NCBI GenBank assembly: GCA_003254925.1
Contig: QANZ01007272.1
Location: 27,574 to 91,573, forward strand
Direction of reading: 5' to 3'
Length of the DNA stretch: 64,000 nucleotides
From: Chamaecrista fasciculata
Taxonomy: Eukaryota; Streptophyta; Magnoliopsida; Fabales; Fabaceae
The position numbers and the translations under genes are program-made. Of the stretch, positions 33,676 through 44,125 are shown one piece after another. The notes beneath the pieces were generated by a model. It did no database searches and was not told the DNA's origin. It saw only the letters and a program-made list of their open reading frames with translations. Positions within the stretch are counted from its first letter, which is position 1. The number at the start of each line of letters is the position of its first letter.

Positions 33676-35000
33676 ATGAGCCAGCAGCAGCCTACGCGAC
33701 AACAAGAAGACCCTATCAAATACGGCGACGTTTTCAATGTCTCCGGCGACCTTGCAAAGAAGCCGGTGGCACCGGAAGATGCCGCCATGATGCAGAGTGC
33801 CGAAACCCGAGTTCTCGGTCAAACCCAACCCGGTGGCCCGGCTTCCGTCATGCAAGCCGCCGCCACTCGCAATGAACAAGCCGGGCTCGTGGGTCACCGG
33901 GATGTCACCGATATTACCGGTGACCGGGGCGTCACCGTCACGGAAACTCATCTTTCCGGTACTCGCATCATCACCGAAGCAGTTGGTGGCCAGGTTCGAT
34001 TCCTCATGACCCCTTAATTCTATACTATTATACATAGAGAGAGAGTAAACTAGAGAAAAAAAAATTATCAATTTGAATTTTAAAAAATTAAAATATATAA
34101 TTAGTCTTTTTTAATTTTATTTTTTAAAATTTTTTTATCATCAAAGTCAATCTTTCTATTTAGTTTTTAATGATGATAATCACAAAATTAGTGTTATTAT
34201 TTGATTTAACACATCATTATTTAATTTAACACATTATGATCAAATTAAAAGAAAAAAGATTTTTTCAGACTGGACTATTAAATTAATCTCTAATTTTGAA
34301 TTTCCGAACAAAACCAAATCAATATTTTTAGTTGTATTTTTGAAGAGATAAAGTTTTGATTAGTTTGCATTAATCATTTATTCAGTTTTTCAGTTTGGAT
34401 TAATAAAGTTATAAAAGTTCATTTTATTAAATATACAAGTTTGAATTATATTTTGTTGAAAGGTAAATCTACAATAATTTTATTCCTGAGAAAATAAATT
34501 AGCAAAACTTTGAACAAGTGAATATCTTGTTTTTGTTTAAGGTTGTTGGACAATACGTCCAACCGACTCCGGTCCAAACCGTTCCGTCGAACCAAGCCCG
34601 AAACTCGACGGCAATCACCATAGGCGAAGCGTTGGAAGCTACCGCACAAACAGCCGGCGAAAAGCCGGTGGAGCAAAGCGATGCCGCTGCGATACAAGCC
34701 GCCGAGGTTAGGGCGACGGGGACCAATGAGATAGCGCCAGGTGGACTGGCGGCAATGGCGCAGTCGGCGGCGAATTACAACGCGAGGTGCGACCGGGAGG
34801 AGGACAAGATCAAACTGACCGATGTTCTGACGGGTGCGACGGCAAAACTGACGGCGGATAAGGCGGCGACACGACAAGATGCCGAGGGAGTGGTGAGTGC
34901 GGAGATGAGGAATAATCCGAATGTGGCGACCACACCGGGAGGCGTGGCGGCTTCTGTGGTTGCGGCGGCGAGGCTTAACGAGAACGCTAATCTCATGTGA
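33676..35000 (+). CDS. Seed maturation (SMP-domain LEA) protein, two exons
   Basis: Exons 33676-33993 and 34542-35000 join in frame across an intron with AG/GTTCGA donor and TTTAAG acceptor, giving 258 residues, the usual length for RAB28/ECP31/LEA D-34 proteins. The protein has the repeated SMP pattern: DPIKYGDVFNVSGDLAKKPV, then DAAMMQSAETRVLG and PGGPASVMQAAATRN; after the splice, VVGQYVQPTP, ITIGEALEATA, DAAAIQAAEVRATG and GGVAASVVAAARLNENANL. These Ala/Gln/Gly-rich, highly hydrophilic proteins accumulate in drying seeds and are thought to protect cells during desiccation. The ATG lies in MSQQQPTRQQEDP, typical of the family. The promoter has ABRE and RY motifs. The coding DNA is GC-rich against its AT-rich surroundings. 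Confidence 0.95.
33994..34541 (+). other. Intron of the seed-maturation gene
   Basis: 548 bp, AT-rich, GT-AG. Without splicing the first exon would end after eight extra codons (VRFLMTP and a stop), so the exon 1 frame alone gives a misleading short ORF. Confidence 0.9.
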
Positions 35001-35167
35001 ACATCGGTGTGTGTTTGTGTGTTTGAGAGTATTGCTGTGTGTTGTGTCTTAGTTTTCTTTTCTTTTCTTTACTTTTTCTCTGGGATGGGAAAAATGAAGA
35101 AATAGTGTATGTGGAATGTTTTTTCTTAAAAAAAATTAGAATAGTAGAAGTATATCATCATATATGC

Positions 35168-35173
35168 AATAAA
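35168..35173 (+). terminator. Polyadenylation signal of the seed-maturation gene
   Basis: AATAAA 168 bp after the stop codon. Confidence 0.5.
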
Positions 35174-35516
35174 ATTAGTATATGGTTTTCTTTTATTCAT
35201 CATGTTAGACTTTAGAGTTTGACAGCCTAGTAGAGTACGTTTACTCTAAATTTTATCTATCATACCATGATACCATTAATTATGTTTTAATTATTTTGCA
35301 TGATTTATATTAATAGCACAAATAATGATTGTTAAATAAGTTAGCAAAAATAAAGCTTTCTCTTAATTTCCATAATGACCATAAAGCATGATATAAAAAT
35401 TTTCTGTAACTTGTGTATATTATATATTAAATTGTCAAAATAAAAGAAAATGAATGTTACTCAATTTGTGAGCAAATCACTTACTCAATTTGTGAGCAAA
35501 TCACTTATTAATATTT

Positions 35517-35983
35517 GGCTAAAGTGCAGTTTTAGTCTGATAATTTTGATAAAGTTTTCAATTTCGTCTCATAACTTTTTTTGTTGTAATTTTGGTCTTA
35601 TAACTTTGACAAAATTTGGCAAAAATTTCAATATGGTCTTATAACTTTTTTTTGTTACAATTTGTCTCATAACTTCAAAAAATGTCCCACCATTGGTTTC
35701 AAGCTGATTTTCATTTATCTCATAATGTCACCCATATTTGTCACATTATCATCCAACTCCGTATGCCAGATTACCTTTAACGGCAGATAATGGATGAAAA
35801 TTAATTTTGGTACTAACGATGAGACGTTTTCAAAAGTTATGGGATCAAAATTGCAATAAAAAAAGTTATGGGACCAAATTGAGACCTTTACCAAAGTTAT
35901 GGTACTAAGATTGTAAAAAAAAAGTTATGAGACCGAATTGAAAACTTTAACCAAAGTTATGAGATTAAAAGTGCACTTTAGCC
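35517..35983. mobile_element. Foldback MITE, perfect 9-bp TSD
   Basis: A 467-bp element starting GGCTAAAGTGCAGTTTTAGT, with inverse end. It is flanked by TTAATATTT at 35508-35516 and 35984-35992. The arms repeat the phrase CATAACTTTTTTT(T)GTT. It lies about 500 bp downstream of the seed-maturation gene. Confidence 0.88.
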
Positions 35984-35992
35984 TTAATATTT

Positions 35993-36605
35993 TAAATGAT
36001 ACTAATATATTAGTGAAAAATAAAGTGTTTTACCAATCTACTTGTTTTGTACATACAATAACGTTCCTCACAGACTGTATGACTTGTTTTTTCTTTTTTG
36101 GTGAATATACTACATTATAACACTATTAGAATCAAGTTCATTGCTCAAATTTAGGCATAAATGACAACAATTATGGAGCAGTTTTTCATGAGGTCAATTC
36201 TATTGTAGTGGATTTGTCAGTGGCCTTGCAGTTTTAATGCGAAGTCATTCACAATGTGCCACGTCATCTGAAGTCTTTTTGTGAAAAGTGTGTTTTGGTT
36301 TTATGTAGTGTCAACACGAGGTCGTCGGATTATTGTGAAGTCTTTCACAGTGCGCCATCTCATTTGAAGTCTTTTCTGAAAATTGCATTTTGGTTTTGCA
36401 CTAGGAAGCATGAACACTTCATTTTGAAGGCGTGTCGCAGTGTCAGACACGTGTCAGTGTCCGACACTCATATGACACCGACACAACACATATCCATAAA
36501 TTTTAGAATAAAAATCAATTTTTCGTAACTTTAACATGATAGACAAGAGAAAATAATAATAGATATGACATATATTATGAATAAAAATTGTAATTTTTAA
36601 TTTTT
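35993..36605. other. Intergenic with short repeats
   Basis: An imperfect direct repeat of about 95 bp (36240-36325 and 36336-36410) shares 'gaagtctttcaca' and 'catttgaagtctttt'. A block of TGTCxGACACGTGTC-like palindromes (36428-36490) resembles one at 50640-50690. No gene. Confidence 0.45.
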
Positions 36606-36998
36606 GGGTAAATTACACTTTGGTACCCTGTGGTTTGACCCTATTTCACTTTGGTACCCTGTGGTTTGAAACTTGACACTTTGGTACTCTGTGGTATTCT
36701 CCATTAACACTTTGGTACCCTTTGGAGCTATTTTGTAATTTTAACCATAACAAATTTTGCAAAAATTACATATTGACCCCAAAAAATTTTCAAAAAATTA
36801 CAAATAGGTCCCTGGATACATATTATATAGGGACTAAAATGAAAAATTTAAAATTTTTTTGGGGTCAATATGTAATTTTTGTAAAATTTATTATGGTTAA
36901 AATTACAAAATAGCTCCAAAGGGTACCAAAGTGTTAATGGAGAATACCACAGGGTACCAAAGTGTCAAGTTTCAAACCACAGGGTACCAAAGTGAAAT
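36606..36998. mobile_element. Palindromic MITE copy 1, cut by the sequence gap
   Basis: Starts GGGTAAATTACACTTTGGTA and is almost identical to 37742-38171. It runs into the N block about 34 bp before its expected end. The left flank (TTAATTTTT) differs from that of copy 2, so it is a separate insertion. Confidence 0.85.
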
Positions 36999-37245
36999 NN
37001 NNNNNNNNNNNNNNNNNNNNNNNNNNNNNNNNNNNNNNNNNNNNNNNNNNNNNNNNNNNNNNNNNNNNNNNNNNNNNNNNNNNNNNNNNNNNNNNNNNNN
37101 NNNNNNNNNNNNNNNNNNNNNNNNNNNNNNNNNNNNNNNNNNNNNNNNNNNNNNNNNNNNNNNNNNNNNNNNNNNNNNNNNNNNNNNNNNNNNNNNNNNN
37201 NNNNNNNNNNNNNNNNNNNNNNNNNNNNNNNNNNNNNNNNNNNNN
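36999..37245. other. Assembly gap of about 247 N
   Basis: Run of N. Any open frame running through it is meaningless. Confidence 1.
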
Positions 37246-37439
37246 TAGTTTTATATAAAGAATAAACATTTACTGTGTTGACAAACCTATAAGAACAAAG
37301 AAAATATAACAAATTATAGCACATTATGATACATAATTATACAGTATAATTAATTACAAATTATTTATTGTAAGACAACAAAAATATAGATACATAGTAT
37401 CATTATTGTATATTTGTATTAATATAAAAGCATTAGTTA

Positions 37440-37680
37440 CCTAGTGAAGTGAGTTATACATTATAAAAAAACCTCTCTATACACCACATTATTAATCTTA
37501 TTGTCAGATGAGTTACCTTTGTGAAATATCAGGATTTTGATAGCAAGTCTAGATTGAACTTGAGATAATGCAACATATAATTGACCATGCAAAAACACTG
37601 CCGAGCGAGGAAGGAATAATCCAATATGTGACAATGATTGACCTAGTGTGGGACATGTGTGTTCCACAAGATTCATACTA
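37440..37680 (-). pseudogene. Helitron PIF1-like helicase C-terminus
   Basis: The minus strand encodes GQSLSHIGLFLPRSAVFLHG, QLYVALSQVQSRLAIKILIF and INNVVYREVF, the conserved C-terminal motifs of Helitron helicase. Only this tail is present. Same family as the fragments at 15.1-16.8 kb. Confidence 0.8.
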
Positions 37681-37741
37681 TGGTCCTTAAACTATAAGAT
37701 AAATTTCATTTTGACCTTAAATTTTTTTTTATTTTACTTTA

Positions 37742-38171
37742 GGGTAAATTACACTTTGGTACCCTGTGGTTTGACCCTATTTCACTTTGGTACCCTGTGG
37801 TTTGAAACTTGACACTTTGGTACCCTGTGGTATTCTCCTTTAATACTTTGGTACCCTTTGGAGCTATTTTGTAATTTTAACCATAATAAATTTTGCAAAA
37901 ATTACATATTGACCCCAAAAAATTTTCAAAAAATTACAAATAGGTCCCTGGATACATATTATATAGGGACTAAAATGAAAAATTTAAAATTTTTTTGGGG
38001 TCAATATGTAATTTTTGTAAAATTTATTATGGTTAAAATTACAAAATAGCTCCAAAGGGTACCAAAGTGTTAATGGAGAATACCACAGGGTACCAAAGTG
38101 TCAAGTTTCAAACCACAGGGTACCAAAGTGAAATAGGGTCAAACCACAAGGTACCAAAGTGTAATTTACCC
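37742..38171. mobile_element. Palindromic MITE copy 2, perfect 9-bp TSD
   Basis: A 430-bp element, nearly one complete palindrome, starting GGGTAAATTACACTTTGGTA and ending in its inverse. It is flanked by TTTACTTTA at 37733-37741 and 38172-38180. Phrase CACTTTGGTACCCTGTGG is repeated in each arm. Only a few base differences separate it from copy 1, so both are young. Confidence 0.92.
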
Positions 38172-38180
38172 TTTACTTTA

Positions 38181-38668
38181 TCATCAAACTCTTACATTTA
38201 TTCTATTTTGTTCTCCAAAATATGTTTTTCTCCAAATTTTTGGAGTTCATATTTAAATATAGAAGATATTGTTTTTTTTTTGTGTGGAAAATATAGGAGT
38301 ATTGATTATATCTTCTATTTGATTGAAAACACATTTATCATTATATTAGCAATAAATAATTTCCTATGTGTGAAACGGTCAACCTTTGATAATTAATCAA
38401 TTTAGGATTTTTTTTTCATAATTTGTATAACATTAATTGGTATATACATAAATACTACATCAAATCGTAATTCTCGCATCTCTTCACTCAATATTTATTG
38501 ATTATTGATTTCTTACTATAAATTTCAAATTTACAAATTTCCATGAACTCTATTATGTTACTTAAGTTAATAAAAAACAAAAATTATGAGAAAATATGCC
38601 GGTGTAAATTGTTCCCAAAATGCATGAAGCATTCAACAAAGACCCGTTGAAGAATATCATCATTAGGC
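38181..38668. other. AT-rich intergenic stretch
   Basis: No gene or element ends recognised. Confidence 0.4.
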
Positions 38669-38990
38669 AAAAGTACTATTTTGATCCCCAAATTTTACAC
38701 CAACTTTCAATTTTATCTCTATTTTTTATGCGCTCAATTCCGTCCCCAATGTCTCATATTTTAGTTAATTTTATCTTTAAACTAACTTCTTTCAATAAAT
38801 TAATGACAAACTTCATCCCATTTTTAAATCCGAGTTAAAATTTGAATTATTTTTTCTATCAATTTTACATAAATCAATCATGTAGAATCTGCCGTACAGA
38901 AAAGGAATGGGGACGAAATTGACAACAAAAAATGAATGGAGACAAAATTGACATTTAGTATAAAGTTTGGAGATTAAAAGTCTTTATAAA
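38669..38990. mobile_element. Diverged foldback MITE
   Basis: The left end GGCAAAAGTACTATTTTGAT and an imperfect inverse near 38960-38990 (AAAGACTTTTAATCTCCAAA on the other strand) fit an old member of the same foldback family. No clear target duplication. Confidence 0.45.
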
Positions 38991-39289
38991 GTAATGAAAA
39001 TTTTTAAATCTTTTCCTAAATATCAACCAAGTTATCACCGTTTGATAATTGATCTTCATCAATTATTGTCAATCATGTGTTTTTTTTATCACAAATTTCA
39101 TTCCTAGTTTCTTTTTTAGTTGCTAAATTATCTTCATTTCTAAGATACAATTGGAAAAAGATGAGAAGAATAATCATTTACAAAAGAGCTACTCCTATTT
39201 TTCCTTCCACAAAAATCATTTACATATAAATGAAAATACAACATAAAATTTCTATTAAATAAAGAAAAAGACAAAGCTTGCTTCCCTAT

Positions 39290-39500
39290 CAACATTCTTC
39301 TCAGCATGAAAAACTCTGTATAATAATGCTTGGGAAGAATCGTGGTTGATCCACACCAGTAGGTATTTACATCAGATGGTTGGCTTGGTTCAAGAGCCTC
39401 ATTCACATGAATCCAAAAATAGTTGTAAAGGGTTGTCTTGGTGGAAAAGATGGTATACTCCACGTCGGCCCTGCACAAATCCATTATTGATGAAGCATCA
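39290..39500 (-). pseudogene. Cell-wall invertase-like (GH32) fragment
   Basis: Minus-strand reading gives GRRGVYHLFHQDNP in one frame and then EALEPSQPSDVNTYWCGSTT plus ILP in the next. These resemble the plant acid invertase segment with GVYHLFYQYNP and, after an internal stretch, EALEPA..PS..DINGCWSGSATILP. About 20 residues between the blocks are missing and the frame shifts. Invertase cleaves sucrose in the cell wall. Only this one exon-like piece is seen, so it is a captured or decayed scrap. The assignment is from motif memory alone. Confidence 0.5.
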
Positions 39501-39850
39501 TAGTTTTGGATATTTTATAGGAAATCAGATCTTTTGTAATTGATTGTTCTGAAGTTTTCTGTAATTTGTTAAATCAGGAATGACAATTATAGAGAAAGTG
39601 ATAAGAATGTGAATTAAATTAAATAGTATTACAAACCTTTGTTGTGGCTCCTCTAACTCCGACGCCACTGCTTCTTGGGGAAATTCCTAGAAGAACCTGT
39701 CACAGAATCTGTAGTTGCGATAAAGATGGAAAAAGAAAATGAATATTAGATATAGAGCAAGGTTATTAATCATGATTCACAAACCTGTTATTGATCTGAG
39801 CCACAACATTTCTAGGTGGAAAGACAAAAAGGATGGAGGTACGGGGCCAA

Positions 39851-40302
39851 AGCTTCTAAATGAAACGCTGCGTCCAATTTTTTGTTCACCTTCCTCTTCT
39901 TCTTTAGTTTCAAACACTCAAGTTCTCACCCCGACGGTGGTTCAGTCGGCGCTTCCGCCGTTGGAGCCTGGATCCACTGCAGTAGATTTCTCACCAAATC
40001 TACTGCAGTGGCTTAAAGTGAGGGCATCCCAACCGTTGGCTACATCTTAACGCACAGATTTTTGCCACGTCACCAAAGCTTCTAAATGAAACGCTGTGTC
40101 CAATTTTTTGTTCACCTTCCTCTTCTTCTTTAGCTTCAAACACTCAAGTTCTCACCCCGACAGTGGTTCAGTCGGCGCCTCCGCCGTTGGAGCCTGGATC
40201 CGCTACAGTAGATTTCCCACCAAATCTACTGCAGTGGTCTAAAGTGAGGGCATCCCAACCGTTGGCTACATCTTAACGCACAGAATTTTGCCACGTCACC
40301 AA
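39851..40302 (+). repeat. Two extra tandem copies of a foldback arm (226-bp period)
   Basis: Units beginning AGCTTCTAAATGAAACGCTG lie at 39851 and 40077, and a third, partial unit at 40303. Each of the first two holds a hairpin made of CACTGCAGTAGATTT and its inverse. Confidence 0.85.
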
Positions 40303-41178
40303 AGCTTCTAAATGAAACGCTCCATCCAATTTTTTGTTGACCTTCCTCTTCTTCTTTAGCTTCAAACACTCAAGTTCTCACCCCGACAGTGGTTCAGTCG
40401 GCGCCTCCGTCGTTGTAGATTTCTTGACCATTTTCGGCTTGGCTCCTCCCGCCGATGAAGGGATTCCGTCGCCACAACTGCCCGAGAATTGTGACAAAAA
40501 GAAGATAGAACGAGAAGATGTGACAAAAGAATAATACAGTGGTTGTAGCTTAAATTCATCATTTATGGCGAGAAGATGAAAGTAGAAATTGGATATTGGT
40601 ATAGGTAAAATACAATATGGTGGATTATTGATTAATTTTAAATGGGAGTGCACTAGCATCGTGAGCAGCAACTAGTTACGTCAAGAAGACCACAAGAACA
40701 ATTAAGTAGAATGACCAAAATTGAGAAGCAAATGTTGGTGTCATTGAAGAAGTATATTAAAATAGAGTTGAATCTGAACAATTAAACAGCTGACCATGAA
40801 TAAATCGGAACAATCATTGCGTCACAGATTTTGAACAATCGCCGGTGTTTTTGCTGCATCGGTTTCGTTTCCTTTGCCGGAGACGAATTAGTGCGGGCAT
40901 TGGTGGTGACGGAATCCCTTCATCGGCGGGAGGAGACAAGCCGAAATGGTCAAGGAATCTACAACGGCGGTGGCGCCGACTGAACCACCGTCGAGGTGAG
41001 AACTTAAGTGTTTGAAGCTAAAGAAGAAGAAGAGGAAGGCGAACAAAAAACTGGACGCAACGTTTCATTTAGATGTGGCAAAATTCTGCACGTTAAGATG
41101 TAGCCAACGATTGGGATGCCCTCACTTTAGGCCACTGCAGTGGATTTGGCGGGAAATCCACTGCAGTAGATCCGGGCT
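40189..41178. mobile_element. GC-rich foldback element with CACTGCAGT ends
   Basis: Left arm 40189-40486 and right arm 40905-41178 are inverted copies. Both include GAGCCTGGATCC-type ends, CACTGCAGTGG, GAGGGCATCCCAACC, the CTTCTTCTT stretch and GCCGATGAAGGGATTCCGTC. The loop is about 420 bp, without a gene. The tandem units to the left extend the left arm outward. Target duplication not identified. Confidence 0.7.
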
Positions 41179-41297
41179 CTATAGGTAATAGTGATATGAT
41201 GGTCTTGTTGTTCTTGGGTTTCTTATTTGAAACAAAATGAGAATGAGAATAAGTTCTTCAATTTATATAATTGATGAGAACCCCAATTACATGAGTA

Positions 41298-41309
41298 GGG
41301 TTCTATTTT
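41298..41309. repeat. Left TSD of the minus-strand retroposon
   Basis: GGGTTCTATTTT, repeated exactly at 41946-41957. Confidence 0.75.
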
Positions 41310-41945
41310 TTTTTTTTGGGGTTAACTCATAATTCAAAGCAAGGCTAAACACAATATAAACGAAAACAAAGTAAAAATAATCAGTCTCTCTCTAGTATAA
41401 ACAATAACATTAGACAATATATCAACTGACGAAGGTGGGGGTTTACAAACTCATAAAAAAGGACTCATTCTCATTTTAGACAAATTGGCAAGATAATTAA
41501 CTGCCAAGTTAGAGAATCTAGGGATCCAACTAAAGCTACAACCATCTAAAAAACATGAAACATAAATAAAGTCATTTAAAAGAGACAAACCCTTCCAAAC
41601 AGGACAACAGACAACCCCAATGGTTGTTCTAAAGAAAGACATAAACAGACTCAAAACAACGACAATAAGATAATAAAACGAAACGACACCATGGAAGAGC
41701 ACCCAAAAATCAGGACCAAACCAGGAAGCCGCTGTGGAAGCTAGAAGCCGCCGTGGAATGCCTAGTCCAGATTCGTCGCCATAGAACGCCACCATGGGAG
41801 CCTTGATCCAGAACGTTGTTGTCACAAAACTTTATAACCAGAGGGAAGGCCACCGCTGCTGAGACAGCGGCGGCCCAAAGTTTCACTCCGAAAAACTCTC
41901 ACAGCAAAGAGGGTTTTCTCTCACAAAGAAGAGGTTTTAGATTAG
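41310..41945 (-). mobile_element. Short poly(A) retroposon, minus strand
   Basis: A T-run at the left end (a poly(A) tail on the minus strand) and a 12-bp duplication define an insertion of about 636 bp. The minus strand holds an open frame, 41451-41825 (124 residues), with hydrophobic stretches and the ending SWIPRFSNLAVNYLANLSKM. That ending recalls the IPR..N..A..LA signature of plant LINE RNase H. It may be a truncated LINE or a processed copy of an unknown transcript. Confidence 0.65.
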
Positions 41946-41957
41946 GGGTTCTATTTT

Positions 41958-42960
41958 AGCTCTACGGTCACATCTTAAATTTTCGTAGCATTTAAATCTT
42001 GCACTTATAGCTAGTGTGAGAGAATGAACATATATAATGACATTGGAGGCTCCGTGACTCGAAAAAAATAATTTTATTGCCAAAATATGTACAGTGAAGA
42101 TGGCTTTTTAATCATTATTATTATTATAACTTTTTACGATTATACATTTACTATGTGAACTTACCTCACATTTAATTAGCTAGCAGGAATAAACTGAATG
42201 GGTTTGGTGGTTTTTTTATTCTAAAGCAAAGACTTTCTTTGATTTGATTGCAAAGCACAAGCAATTAGATTCTTAATAATGATTATATTTGGATCCCAAA
42301 TGAAAGAAAGGCTTCAAAGTTTGAAAACAAAAGGAGAGTTCATGTTAGATCCTCCTATTACCCTTAAACAAAAGGGGAGCTCATGTTAGATCCTTAGTAT
42401 AAACCTTTTGGTCCATCCAATTTACGTAACTTGTAAGCTCATACCTAAAACAATAATCCAAATCATGTACTTTGAAGCAGAATGAAGCTAACACTAAAAT
42501 TCTTTACCAACCACCACTTGAAGATATATATATATATATATATATATATGCATAGAACTAGAAAATAAAACCACCACTTGTGTTCATCAATAGTGAACGA
42601 GTGAGGGTTTCAATTAGGGCTTGTTCTGAGCACCTTGGAAATGAAGTAGGAGAATAAATCAGTTTACCTAAAAACTCAAATGAAGCAGTTGTCTTAATCG
42701 TGTTGTGTGAGCCGTGCGAAGAAATTAATTTCTCTCTCGCCACAGGAGATACAAAGTCAAAGATGTAGAGTCGAAGACGCGGAGAAGGAGAAGAGGGCAA
42801 AGTGAAAGGGAAAATGAATAACTTTAGCGACAAAGTGAAAGAGAAGAGATGAATTAGCGACAAAGTGAAAGAGATGAGAGAGAAAAGAAATTTATTTCGG
42901 CAAAGAGGAGAGGAATTGAATAAGGCTTCCAAGGCGAAAATGAAATAGTATGCGATAGTG
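41958..42960. other. Intergenic, with an unassigned minus-strand frame
   Basis: A minus-strand frame (42558-42932) starts with a hydrophobic SLISFTLSLIHLFSFTLSLK stretch and has no family that I know. An (AT)n run lies at 42524-42549. Otherwise AT-rich and featureless. Confidence 0.3.
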
Positions 42961-43047
42961 ACCTCTGTGTTTCATAATAACTGCCGCTCAAATAAGCATC
43001 GTCGGCAGTTATTAAAAACCGCTGGTAATATTTGGTTTTGGCGTAGT
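42960..43047 (-). mobile_element. CACTA (En/Spm-type) terminus
   Basis: On the minus strand the sequence starts CACTACGCCAAAACCA at 43047, the classical CACTA end. It continues with AACCGCTG-type words and a small inverted repeat (ATAACTGCCG/CGGCAGTTAT). The opposite end was not found. Confidence 0.6.
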
Positions 43048-44115
43048 GATATCGTTGCTACTGTTATTAGTGACAATTTTTCACATCGCTGTTATTGTAT
43101 TTAGCAATAGTTTTGCAAACCACTGCTATTGTTTTTAGCAGCGATTTTAAAAATCGATGCCATTGTCTTCAGCGAGATATTTCATATTGTTACTATTTTT
43201 TTTAGCGACAGTTTTGCAGACAGTCACTATTATATCTAACGATAATTTTTCATATTGCCACTATGTCTTTAACAATATTTTTGCGAATCATCTCTATTTT
43301 CTTTTTTATAGTGGTTTCGCAAACTACTTCTATTGTCTTTAATGGTGATTCTATCGACAATTTTTCATATTGCTACTAGTATCTTTAGCGACAGTTTTAT
43401 AGTGGTTTTGTTAACTCCTATTGTTGTCTCTAGTGGTGATTTTTCATACCACTGCTACTATCTTTAGTGACAATTTTGCAAATTACCTCTATTGTCAGAC
43501 AGTTTGCATACAACTACCATTAACTTTAGCAACAATTTTGTGCACTGTCGTTATTGTGTTTAGCTATAGTCTGCAAAAATGTTGCTATATTGTTATTATT
43601 CACAATTTTTCTAATTTTCTATTGCATTTAATGATAGTTTTGAAATCGTCCTATTGTTTCTACGGAAGATTTTTCATACGGTTGCAATTGTCTTTAGCGA
43701 TAGTTTTGTGAACCGCCGCATTGTCTTTTGCAAAGATATCACAAACTGCCACTTTTGTCTTTAGGAACAGTTTTTCATATTGCAACTATAATAGTGACAG
43801 TTTCCCGAATTGCTACTATTATCATTTGTACATATTTCACAAATTGTCGTCTTTAGAAGCGATTTGCAAAATTGTCGCTATTATCTTTAGTGATAATTTT
43901 GCAAATTGTTGCTATTGTCTTGAATAACGGTTTTTTGTACCGCCAATTTTTAGCAATAGTTTTTCATACAGTTTTCGTTGTCTTTAAAAGTTTTGCGAAC
44001 CATTGCTTTTGTCTTTACAACAACGACTATTGTCTATAGCGACAATTTTTTATGTTGTTGGTATTGTCTTTAGCTACAGTTTTGCAAACTATCACTATTG
44101 TCTTTAGTAGTGATT
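43048..44115. repeat. Field of CACTA-like subterminal repeats
   Basis: More than 20 degenerate units of about 45 bp alternate TATTGTCTTTAGCGACAG, TTTTGCAAACCGC and ATTTTTCATATTGC. Such AGCGAC/GTCGC words are typical subterminal repeats of CACTA elements. Several open frames run across the field only because stops are rare in the repeat. Confidence 0.6.
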
Positions 44116-44125
44116 TGCAATACAG

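Noticed and set aside
36931-37324. Open frames of 98-119 residues across the N block
   Set aside because: They consist mainly of unknown residues from the gap and have no meaning.
43157-43927. Three plus-strand frames in the CACTA-like field
   Set aside because: The repeat words lack stops in one frame; the translations are repeated Phe/Tyr/Cys-rich strings without family resemblance.
42960-44115. Possible CRISPR-like array because of regular short repeats
   Set aside because: Units are degenerate, there are no constant repeats with unique spacers, and the DNA is plant nuclear.
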